From Lentisphaerota bacterium (GTDB lineage Bacteria > Verrucomicrobiota > Lentisphaeria > Oligosphaerales > JABHEG01): a DNA stretch of 32,135 nucleotides. Where the stretch lies: positions 1 to 32,135 of the forward strand of contig JABHEG010000124.1 in the NCBI GenBank assembly GCA_018676675.1, read 5' to 3'. Below are positions 25,992-32,135 of this stretch, piece by piece. The translations under genes were made by a program, and so were the position numbers. The notes beneath the pieces are model-generated. The model saw only the letters and a list, made by a program, of their open reading frames with translations. It was not told where the DNA came from and searched no databases. Each line of letters begins with the position of its first letter. Positions within the stretch are counted from its first letter, which is position 1.

Positions 25992-26005
25992 GCCCCGTTT
26001 GGGGC
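25992..26005 (+). terminator. Short GC hairpin just after the sigma factor stop
   Basis: GCCCC, loop GTTT and GGGGC form a perfect 5-bp stem starting one base after the stop codon, followed by CCAAAGCCC. There is no T-tract. The sequence resembles the GGCCCAAAGGGCC and GCCCCTTTTGGGGC hairpins of the repeat region near 31150 and 31890, so it may be a repeat remnant rather than a terminator. Confidence 0.35.
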
Positions 26006-26014
26006 CCAAAGCCC

Positions 26015-26086
26015 ACAGATCAGACGGATCAGACAGATCGGACAGATCGGACAGATCAGACAGATCAGACAGATCAGACAGATCAG
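26015..26086. repeat. 9-bp minisatellite, eight units, between sigma and anti-sigma genes
   Basis: Eight tandem 9-bp units with consensus ACAGATCAG fill 26015-26086; variation is limited to A/G at two positions. It lies in the 139-bp gap between the sigma factor stop and the anti-sigma protein start. Copy number of such arrays tends to change, which could alter spacing or mRNA structure between the two genes. A three-unit relative in opposite orientation follows the giant gene. Confidence 0.9.
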
Positions 26087-26129
26087 CAAAGCCCCGAACC
26101 CTGAACCCTCGAACCTTTAGGTCGCCACC

Positions 26130-29100
26130 ATGAGGCACCAAAAAGCTAAAGACCTACTCGCCTCTCTCGCTCTGAACGAGCTCTCCTCGTCCGAGCAGAG
26201 CGCCGTTGAGCAACACGTTGCTTCCTGCAGCGCCTGCCAGGCCGAGCTTGACGAAATGCGTCAGACGTTTTCCCTGCTCGAAGATGCTGTGGGCGCACTG
26301 CCTACCCGTACCCTCAGCGCAGAGCGCGTCGATACCGTTCTAGCTGCGGCCTCGGATGAGTCACTCATCGAGAAGATGGACGCGCCCACCCGCCCCTCTG
26401 CCCCAAAGCGCACTCCGAAGCTCTGGCTCGTTCTCCGCTCTGTCCCCGTTCAGCGTTGGGCTGCTGTGGCTGCGGTCTTCGCAGTAGTCGGGATCATCGT
26501 CATGATGTCGCTGCTCCCGCAACTGGGATCGGACCACGTGGCCAGCATGACTCTCTACAGCAGAACCCGCCCCCGCAGCCCTGCGCCCGTCGCCGCAGAA
26601 TATGCTGTTGACGAGGACGAGTACGACACTGAGGATGCGACGGTCGCGCGCGATCCGGATTCCAACCACACGAAGTTCGGCAACGTGGTCTTTGGCGATG
26701 GTTACGTGAAGGGGTTTGCCGGGCGAAGGTGGTCGGCTCGCTCGGATTCCGCCTCCGCTGTGGCTAACAGGAGCGAGGCCCTGCCCACAGAACAGCTGGC
26801 CTTTCAGCAAGCCGCGCCCGAACTCGGTAGACGGGCAGCGGGAAGTGCTGGCAGGCGCATGGGCAAAGGCACGGGCGGTGGTGGAATGGGAATGGGCATG
26901 GGAGGCGGTGGGGGAATGGGAATGGGCCTTGGAGTGGGGGGAGGCATGGAGGGTGGCGGTGGCATGGGAGGGGGCAACGACGTCTACTTCGACCGTGGCA
27001 CGGGTAAGTTTGCCAAGAAGCAGACCGTCAAAGCCGACGACACGTTCGCCGCCGGGGAGGCCCTTGCCAGAGGACGGAAGGACGTGGGCGATCGCACCCT
27101 CATTTCGCGTTTCCGTTTTGGCAACGGTGCAGCCTCCGCCGAGATAACCACTGAAGGAGAAGGGAAGCCCGCCACGGGGCGGGCTTGGTACCGGCGCAGC
27201 GATTCAGCGCGAGGGGGCGCCGAGCGGCTCCCGGGCGAGGAACCCGCTGTGGTCGCAGGGAAGCCGCTCAGACCGACCAAACCGTCGCGCCGTCGCCCGG
27301 CCCTTACGTCCGATTTCCTTTCCATTGCAGATGCGAAGCCTGCCTCCGGGGCGGCCGTGGTCACGGACGACACGTCCGCGCCAGCCGCGCCTAGGGGGCC
27401 GGCAGCCCCACCTTCGCTCACCGTTGCAGCGCCCACGCCTGCCCCTCCGACCGAACCGGCACCCCCTCCCGCGCCCACCAGGCTCGCACCCAAGAAGGCA
27501 CCACTGCCGGCGATCACCACGCCTCTCAACTTGATGGCACGTACTGACCCCAGACCTGGAGGAAGTACGACCGTCACTTCCGGGATCGAGATGCGACGCC
27601 AGGAAGTGAAGGCGGCGGAGAAGAGCAAGGGCATCCCGGTGATGGGGCAACGCCTGGCAGAGGCAGAGCAACGAGTGATCGCCAAGCCCAAGCCGCCGCC
27701 GGCGAAGAAGCCAGCGCCTAGGCCGAGGCGGAGGGCCGCCGCCATCCAATGGGATGTGGATGAGTTGGCCGGAGTCGCCACCGCGCCCACAAACACAGGA
27801 ACGCGCGCCGGGAAGGACGTCCGGGGCCTGCCGGATTTCCGGCGAGGCTCGAACATCACCCTGTCCAAGAAAGTCGCACGGCCCAAGACGGAGGCCCTTA
27901 AAGAAAGACGGGCCGCCGCAGTCTCGGCGGAGACCGCACCCGCCCCGCCAGCCACGACGGCGCCTGCGCCTGTCCAGATCGCTGCCGGAACGATCGTGTC
28001 TCTTACTGAAGCTGAGCCTGCAGACCGCTCATCTACCGCCCCCGAGCCCAATCTGAGACTCACACAGCTTGGCCGGAACATCGACGTGACGCCGCCCAAA
28101 CTACCAGGTCAGGTCGCGGATGGACGCAAGGCTACTGACCAAGATGGAGATGGACTACCGGAATGGTGGGTATCAACGTACGCGAAGACGAACAAGAACC
28201 CGCAGGGCGACGCAGATGGTGACGGACTAACCAATATCCAGGAGTACTATGCGAGGACCAACCCCAAAGTGACGGATACCGACGACGATGGTATCCATGA
28301 CGGTGATGAGGATGCCGCCAAGCCGGCTGCCAGGTTCGCGCTGTCGAATTTCACCGTGGAAGCCTGGGTGAAGCCGCAGAAGGCTGGAGAGAAGGCTGCA
28401 CCTGTCATGGCCCGGCAGTTGGACTTGACCGAAGGAAACGGCACGATAGCCTTGAACGCCGAGCTCGGAGATGTGCAGATCCGCGATCTCAACTTCAATG
28501 GGGTCAACAAAGCGCCCGCGGCGGTCGCCCTGCAAGATGCCGAGCAAACCGTTGCTTTTGGTACCGTTATCGACCTCGGCCTTGACGTCGACGCTATTGG
28601 CGATGACGCCGTGGCTCTGGATGCCGTGCAGGGCGCAAACGTTGCTGAATTTACCGTTCAGGCTGGGAATAAGCCCCTCAACCGGAAGGAGTTCGAGGGC
28701 AAGATCCTGGCCCACATCGCCACCGAGGCCAAGGCCAGGAAGGAGAAAGCGAAGGGCCGGCAGCTCAAAGAGGCAACCGTTAAGGAAGTAGCGCTTGAGG
28801 AAGAAGAGGAAGTCAGTGAGACGACGGCCGCCAAGGATGTCCTCCGCAGCCAGGCAGATGTGTTCAAGCGCAACAAGCGCTACGCGGATGCACGGGATGG
28901 ATATGAGAAATTGTTGCTGAAGGATCCCTATGACGTCAGGGCCATCCGTGAATTGCGTGCGATCAACGGGAAACTGTTGGAGGAAGCCAATGAGAAGCGT
29001 GCACGTGGGGAGCAGGTGGGCGAACGTGTGGCGGAGGTCCACTGGAAGTGGGCTGAGCCGGCGACGCCGTTGCTGGCTGGTCCGGCCGCTGAAGTGAGCA

Positions 29101-31022
29101 GTGTAACCGTGCGCAAGGCTGACCTTGAGACGGGGATCAAGGCCAAACTGCGCGATATCATCCTGCCGAAGATCGAGTTCGAAGGCGAACCCCTCACCAG
29201 TGTGGTGAAGACGCTGCGCACCCGGAGCATGGATCTCGATCCTGATGGCGAAGGCGTCCCCTTTGTTCTGCTTAATCCTGCGTCCGCAACTGCTCCGGAA
29301 AGAACCGTCTTGCGCGGAATCTCCGCTGCCGAGAAGACAATCACGATGAGCATGGACAACATCCCTCTGGGCGAGGCCATCCGCTACATCTGCATGGGCA
29401 CGGGGGCCAAGTTCCGAGTGGATGACGATGCGGTGGTGCTGCAGCCTCCTGCTCCGCCTGCTCGTCCGGCAGACCCCTTCGTTGCCGCGGAACAGGACAT
29501 GCAGGCCGGGAATCTGGACCAGGCGAAGAGCGTGCTGAACCAGATCATCATGGAGACGCCAAGCGGTCCCGAGGCCTCAAAGGCACGCACACTGGTCCGT
29601 GAGGTCTACGCCCAACAGTTTGCTGAGCAGGCCGCTGAAGTAGCGGATGACCCTCTTCCGCCTGCTCCACGTGTGCCGCCTCCGCCGGTCAACCCCTTCG
29701 TGCTCACCGAGAAGGACCATCAGTCCACCTTTGCCCTGGAGGCCGACACCGCGGCTTACACGCTCGCACGTCGGTACATCCGTCAGGGCTACCTTCCCCC
29801 GGTAGGCGTCGTACGGATGGAGGAGTTCATCAACGCGTTCGACTACAACTACCCGCGCCGGGCGGGACAGACCTTCAGCGTGCACTCGGAAGCCGCTCCA
29901 GCGCCCAATGGGGCTGGGCTGGTATTGCTCAAGATTGGCGTCAAAGGCCGAATCGTCGGTCGCGACGGCCGCAAGCCGGCGCACCTCGTCTTTGCCATCG
30001 ACGCCTCAGGATCCATGGGGCGTGAGGACCGCATGCCTTTGGTCAAGTACGCACTCACACTCCTTCTGGACCAGCTTGGCCCCAAGGACCGTATCTCTCT
30101 CATCGCCTACGGGACCCACGCCCGGCTGCTCCTCGAAGCTGTCCCCGCCACCGAGCGGAAGCGGATTCCCGCCGCTCTGAACGCGATCGAGTGCGGGGCC
30201 TCGACCAACATCCTCAGCGGCATCGAGCTCGGCTATCAGGTCGCCGCCCGCTACTTCGAGCCGGGACAGGTCAACCGTGTGATCCTCTGTTCGGACGGCG
30301 TGGCCAATGTCGGCCCCTCGGATGCCGAGACGCTGCTCAAGCGGGTTGAGACCTACCGCGATCAGGGCATCAGCTTCACCAGCGTCGGGGTTGGGGCGGG
30401 ATCATACGACGACCACCTGCTCGAGCAACTCGCGAACAAGGGCGATGGGAACTACATCTTCATCGACTCGAAAAATGAGGCCAAACGAGCATTCGCGGAG
30501 AACATGTCGGCCACCATTCAGATGATCGCCAAAGACGTCAAGATCCAGGTGGAGTTCAACGAGAAGCGCGTGCGGCGTTACCGCCTGATCGGCTATGAGA
30601 ACCGGGCGGTCGCCGACAAGGATTTCCGCAACGACGCCGTGGACGCCGGTGAGATCGGCAGTGGGCAGTCCGCGACGGCTCTCTATGAGTTGGAGCTGAT
30701 CCCGGGCAACCAGGATGATCTGGGTACGGTCTATGTTCGTTACAAGGATATCGATCGGGGCGGGGTGCATGAATTCCCCTCACGTCTGCGTTCCGGCAGC
30801 ATCATGGACCGGACGCCCGAGCGGCATCCGCGGTTCTTCCTGGCGGCCTGTGTTGCGGAGTTCGCGGAACTCCTACGCGCCAGCGAACACGCCCAGGGCG
30901 GCGCACTGCAGGATCTCGAACAGACCATGATCCGGGTCGCGAATGCGCTGCCCCTGGACGAACGCGTGCAAGAATTGCTCCTGTTGGTCCAGAAAGCACA
31001 GGGCCTACCGAGGGCGAAGTGA
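26130..31022 (+). CDS. Giant anti-sigma / YfbK-type vWA fusion protein (1630 aa)
   Basis: Domains in order: an anti-sigma zinc finger H29-x3-C33-x2-C36 (HVASCSAC); a membrane segment at about 110-129; a Gly/Met-rich stretch (about 243-285); a Pro/Ala-rich linker (about 414-545); Asp-rich calcium-binding-like repeats (about 670-728; DQDGDGLPEWW, DADGDGLTNIQEY, DTDDDGIHDGDED); a LamG-like fragment (NFTVEAWVKPQ, about 738); a TPR helix pair (about 901-960; YADARDGYEKLLLKDPYDVRAIREL); an STN-like module (about 1000-1100); a second TPR-like helix pair (about 1114-1165); and a full YfbK-type vWA protein (about 1187-1630) with metal site D1291-A-S-G-S, then ASTN and CSDGVAN. The zinc finger should bind the ECF sigma factor in the cytoplasm and the rest should lie outside the membrane. 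The ribosome-binding site is weak. The frame is open throughout, so I see no assembly break. Confidence 0.9.
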   Translation: MRHQKAKDLLASLALNELSSSEQSAVEQHVASCSACQAELDEMRQTFSLLEDAVGALPTRTLSAERVDTVLAAASDESLIEKMDAPTRPSAPKRTPKLWLVLRSVPVQRWAAVAAVFAVVGIIVMMSLLPQLGSDHVASMTLYSRTRPRSPAPVAAEYAVDEDEYDTEDATVARDPDSNHTKFGNVVFGDGYVKGFAGRRWSARSDSASAVANRSEALPTEQLAFQQAAPELGRRAAGSAGRRMGKGTGGGGMGMGMGGGGGMGMGLGVGGGMEGGGGMGGGNDVYFDRGTGKFAKKQTVKADDTFAAGEALARGRKDVGDRTLISRFRFGNGAASAEITTEGEGKPATGRAWYRRSDSARGGAERLPGEEPAVVAGKPLRPTKPSRRRPALTSDFLSIADAKPASGAAVVTDDTSAPAAPRGPAAPPSLTVAAPTPAPPTEPAPPPAPTRLAPKKAPLPAITTPLNLMARTDPRPGGSTTVTSGIEMRRQEVKAAEKSKGIPVMGQRLAEAEQRVIAKPKPPPAKKPAPRPRRRAAAIQWDVDELAGVATAPTNTGTRAGKDVRGLPDFRRGSNITLSKKVARPKTEALKERRAAAVSAETAPAPPATTAPAPVQIAAGTIVSLTEAEPADRSSTAPEPNLRLTQLGRNIDVTPPKLPGQVADGRKATDQDGDGLPEWWVSTYAKTNKNPQGDADGDGLTNIQEYYARTNPKVTDTDDDGIHDGDEDAAKPAARFALSNFTVEAWVKPQKAGEKAAPVMARQLDLTEGNGTIALNAELGDVQIRDLNFNGVNKAPAAVALQDAEQTVAFGTVIDLGLDVDAIGDDAVALDAVQGANVAEFTVQAGNKPLNRKEFEGKILAHIATEAKARKEKAKGRQLKEATVKEVALEEEEEVSETTAAKDVLRSQADVFKRNKRYADARDGYEKLLLKDPYDVRAIRELRAINGKLLEEANEKRARGEQVGERVAEVHWKWAEPATPLLAGPAAEVSSVTVRKADLETGIKAKLRDIILPKIEFEGEPLTSVVKTLRTRSMDLDPDGEGVPFVLLNPASATAPERTVLRGISAAEKTITMSMDNIPLGEAIRYICMGTGAKFRVDDDAVVLQPPAPPARPADPFVAAEQDMQAGNLDQAKSVLNQIIMETPSGPEASKARTLVREVYAQQFAEQAAEVADDPLPPAPRVPPPPVNPFVLTEKDHQSTFALEADTAAYTLARRYIRQGYLPPVGVVRMEEFINAFDYNYPRRAGQTFSVHSEAAPAPNGAGLVLLKIGVKGRIVGRDGRKPAHLVFAIDASGSMGREDRMPLVKYALTLLLDQLGPKDRISLIAYGTHARLLLEAVPATERKRIPAALNAIECGASTNILSGIELGYQVAARYFEPGQVNRVILCSDGVANVGPSDAETLLKRVETYRDQGISFTSVGVGAGSYDDHLLEQLANKGDGNYIFIDSKNEAKRAFAENMSATIQMIAKDVKIQVEFNEKRVRRYRLIGYENRAVADKDFRNDAVDAGEIGSGQSATALYELELIPGNQDDLGTVYVRYKDIDRGGVHEFPSRLRSGSIMDRTPERHPRFFLAACVAEFAELLRASEHAQGGALQDLEQTMIRVANALPLDERVQELLLLVQKAQGLPRAK

Positions 31023-31053
31023 TGAGGGGAAGAGGGAAGATCTCGATGGATCC

Positions 31054-31080
31054 GACCGATCTGACTGATCTGACCGATCG
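31054..31080. repeat. 9-bp repeat downstream of the giant gene (three units)
   Basis: Units GACCGATCT, GACTGATCT and GACCGATCG, 32 bp after the stop, with a degenerate unit just before. Read on the other strand they match the ACAGATCAG minisatellite at 26015-26086 closely, so related arrays flank the 1630-aa gene in opposite orientation. Confidence 0.7.
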
Positions 31081-31143
31081 CCCGGGCCGCAGACGGGAAT
31101 CGATAGGCCCAAGAGGTCGACCCATCGCCCTGGAGGAGTTCGC

Positions 31144-31314
31144 AGGCCCAAAGGGCCGGCACCATCGTAGCCCAGGCCAGCGGCCTGGGTGGTAGTCCGT
31201 AGGCCCAAAGGGCCGGCACCATCGTAGCCCAGGCCAGCGGCCTGGGTGGTAGTCCGTAGGCCCAAAGGGCCGGCACCATCGTAGCCCAGGCCAGCGGCCT
31301 GGGTGGTAGTCCGT
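31144..31314. repeat. Three perfect 57-bp tandem REP-like units
   Basis: Units begin at 31144, 31201 and 31258 and are identical over 57 bp. Each contains two hairpins: GGCCC-AAA-GGGCC (31145-31157 in the first unit) and CCCAGGCC-AGC-GGCCTGGG (31171-31189). The larger hairpin is preceded by GTAG (31167-31170), and in units two and three GTAG also precedes the smaller one (e.g. 31199-31202). A GTAG foot is characteristic of REP elements handled by RAYT transposases. A degenerate partial unit lies at 31105-31143. The non-coding stretch 31023-31367 otherwise holds the 9-bp repeat above and one arm of the transposase inverted repeat. Confidence 0.92.
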
Positions 31315-31316
31315 AG

Positions 31317-31844
31317 GTGTCTGTGCCCTGACGGGGCACGTCAACCGAATGTACGGGGACGCAAGACATGCCACAGTCATTCTGTCAGATCCACGTACAC
31401 ATCATCTTCTCGACAAAGGGCCGTCAGCGCTGGCTGGACGATGCAATCCGGCCACGCGTCCATGCCTATCTGGCAACGTTGACACGGAACTGCGGATGTC
31501 CTTGTGTCGTCGTGGGCGGCCCCGACGACCATGTACACATGCTCGTGGACATCGGCAAGAAAGTGCTGCCGGTGGACCTGATCGGCAAAGTGAAACAAGA
31601 ATCGTCGAAGTTCATCAAGACGCTGGGGGCAGAATACGGCCCGTTCTACTGGCAGAGCGGATACGGCATGTTCTCAGTTGGTCCAGCACGGGTCGAGGCT
31701 CTCAAGGTGTACGTCGAGGGTCAAGTCGAGCACCATCGCACACAGACGTTCCAAGAGGAGTTCCGGGCGTTCTTGGAACGCTACAGGATCCCGTATGATG
31801 AACGCTACGTGTGGGATTGACGCGCCCTTTCAGGGCACAGGCAC
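31317..31844 (+). mobile_element. IS200/RAYT-like element bounded by 26-bp imperfect inverted repeats
   Basis: The 26 bases at 31317-31342 match the reverse complement of 31819-31844 at 22 positions. The two arms enclose the transposase gene; the right arm overlaps its stop codon by two bases. Each arm is itself a hairpin: GTGCCC-N5-GGGCAC at 31323-31339 and GCCCT-TTC-AGGGC at 31824-31836. IS200-type elements are bounded by subterminal hairpins recognised by the transposase, and mirrored copies are typical of RAYT loci. The exact cleavage sites cannot be read from one copy. Confidence 0.65.
31368..31820 (+). CDS. IS200/IS605-like Y1 (HUH) transposase, RAYT-like
   Basis: 150 residues, the usual length of a single-domain Y1 transposase. 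The HUH metal motif is H55-V-H57 in DDHVHMLV, and the catalytic tyrosine is Y115 in LKVYVEGQVEHH. The FWQSGYGMFSV strand (here FYWQSGYGMFSV) and the C-terminal FQEEFRAFLERYRIPYDERY are typical of the IS200-like group abundant in planctomycetes. It cuts and rejoins single-stranded DNA at hairpins. GGGGA at 31355-31359 supports the start. All catalytic residues are present and the frame is intact, so it may be active. No TnpB partner is in the window. Surrounding REP-like hairpins favour a domesticated RAYT role over a free insertion sequence. Confidence 0.92.
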   Translation: MPQSFCQIHVHIIFSTKGRQRWLDDAIRPRVHAYLATLTRNCGCPCVVVGGPDDHVHMLVDIGKKVLPVDLIGKVKQESSKFIKTLGAEYGPFYWQSGYGMFSVGPARVEALKVYVEGQVEHHRTQTFQEEFRAFLERYRIPYDERYVWD

Positions 31845-31856
31845 ACGCCCAACCGT

Positions 31857-31903
31857 ACCCAGGCCGTTGGCCCGGGCTACGATGGGGCCGCCCCTTTTGG
31901 GGC
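31857..31903. repeat. Inverted REP-like copy downstream of the transposase
   Basis: CCCAGGCC-GTT-GGCCCGGG (31858-31876, one mismatched pair) is followed by CTAC (31877-31880), the reverse complement of the GTAG foot, and then a GCCCC-TTTT-GGGGC hairpin (31890-31903). This is the 57-bp unit read on the opposite strand, so the transposase sits between repeats in inverted orientation. Confidence 0.8.
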
Positions 31904-31980
31904 TCAGGAGGCAACGCCCCCGCATGGGACCACACGAGAAGAACCACATCGAGAGCATGCCATGGTCTGCGAGCCAGGGC

Positions 31981-32135
31981 AGAGGCGCCTTACGGGAATC
32001 GGTAGGCCCAAAGGGCCGACTTCATCGTAGCCCAGGCCGTCGGCCTGGGTGATACGGCCGGGAACGTGGGCTCTGCGCCAACGGCGCTGTGCATACCGAG
32101 CGCAGAGGCGCCTTACAGGAATCGGTAGGCCCAAA
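31981..32135. repeat. Second REP-like array with a 123-bp period, cut by the window end
   Basis: AGAGGCGCCTTACGGGAATC at 31981 recurs at 32104 with one mismatch over the 32 visible bases. The unit contains GTAG (32002-32005), GGCCC-AAA-GGGCC, a second GTAG (32027-32030) and CCCAGGCC-GTC-GGCCTGGG (32031-32049), the same two-hairpin core as the 57-bp units plus about 66 bp of extra sequence. The stretch 31821-32135 shows no gene. Confidence 0.8.

Noticed and set aside
25877..26089. 70-codon minus-strand frame encoding a repeated Cys-Leu-Ile peptide
   Set aside because: It arises from the 9-bp minisatellite, whose period is a multiple of three.
26984..28099. 371-codon minus-strand open frame opposite the Pro/Ala-rich linker
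   Set aside because: Ala/Gly/Ser-rich antisense product of a low-complexity region; no independent support.
31144..31314. CRISPR array
   Set aside because: The units are directly adjacent, with no variable spacers and no cas genes; internal hairpins with GTAG feet fit REP elements.
31005..31380. Minus-strand open frames with repeated peptide segments
   Set aside because: They only translate the 57-bp non-coding repeats.

Overview
The window is about 32 kb of GC-rich bacterial DNA. It probably comes from the PVC superphylum or a neighbour (Planctomycetes, Verrucomicrobia, Kiritimatiellota, Lentisphaerota, or a Hydrogenedentes-like lineage). The clues are a small Minf_1886-type protein, recalled as restricted to planctomycetes and verrucomicrobia, a MoxR/DUF58/double-vWA operon, sialidase-like and fucosidase genes, a verrucomicrobial secretin-like TPR module inside a giant anti-sigma protein, and an IS200/RAYT-like transposase set among palindromic repeats. 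The phylum is an inference; no rRNA or tRNA gene was seen.

Region 1 (1-3913, minus strand) is one tightly overlapped operon: a membrane-anchored protein with two tandem ModA-like binding domains, a ModB-like permease, a short ModC-like ATPase without a TOBE/MOP tail, and a class II glutamine amidotransferase that runs off the left edge. The divergent intergenic region 3914-4301 carries two inverted repeats that could be operators. Region 2 (4302-8057, plus) holds a 77-aa unknown protein, an FAD-dependent oxidoreductase and a protein with two fused sialidase-like propellers. A secreted 869-aa putative glycoside hydrolase of unassigned family (8092-10701, minus) converges on it. Region 3 (10919-14699, plus) holds an Amidase_3 cell-wall amidase, a HIT hydrolase, the Minf_1886-type protein, a GH29 alpha-L-fucosidase and a small membrane protein. 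Regions 2 and 3 suggest catabolism of sialylated or fucosylated glycans.

Region 4 (15039-25280, plus) is a six-gene co-oriented run: a probable lipoprotein, a 1017-aa exported protein of unknown function, a MoxR AAA+ ATPase, a DUF58 protein and two membrane-anchored vWA proteins. Several of these genes overlap by 4 bp. It is followed by an ECF sigma factor (25400-25990) and a 1630-aa protein (26130-31022). That protein joins an HxxxCxxC anti-sigma zinc finger, a membrane segment, long low-complexity linkers, calcium-binding-like Asp repeats, a TPR/STN-like module and a complete YfbK-type vWA domain. I think this sigma / anti-sigma-vWA pair next to a MoxR-vWA operon is the best candidate here for an undescribed system: a cell-envelope sensor whose extracytoplasmic part is a metal-dependent adhesion domain.

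Region 5 (31023-32135) is a repeat-rich tail. It has a 9-bp repeat related to an array upstream of the giant gene, three perfect 57-bp tandem units each with two hairpins (GTAG at the 5' foot of most), an IS200/RAYT-like transposase bounded by 26-bp imperfect inverted repeats, an inverted repeat copy behind it, and a second array running off the right edge.
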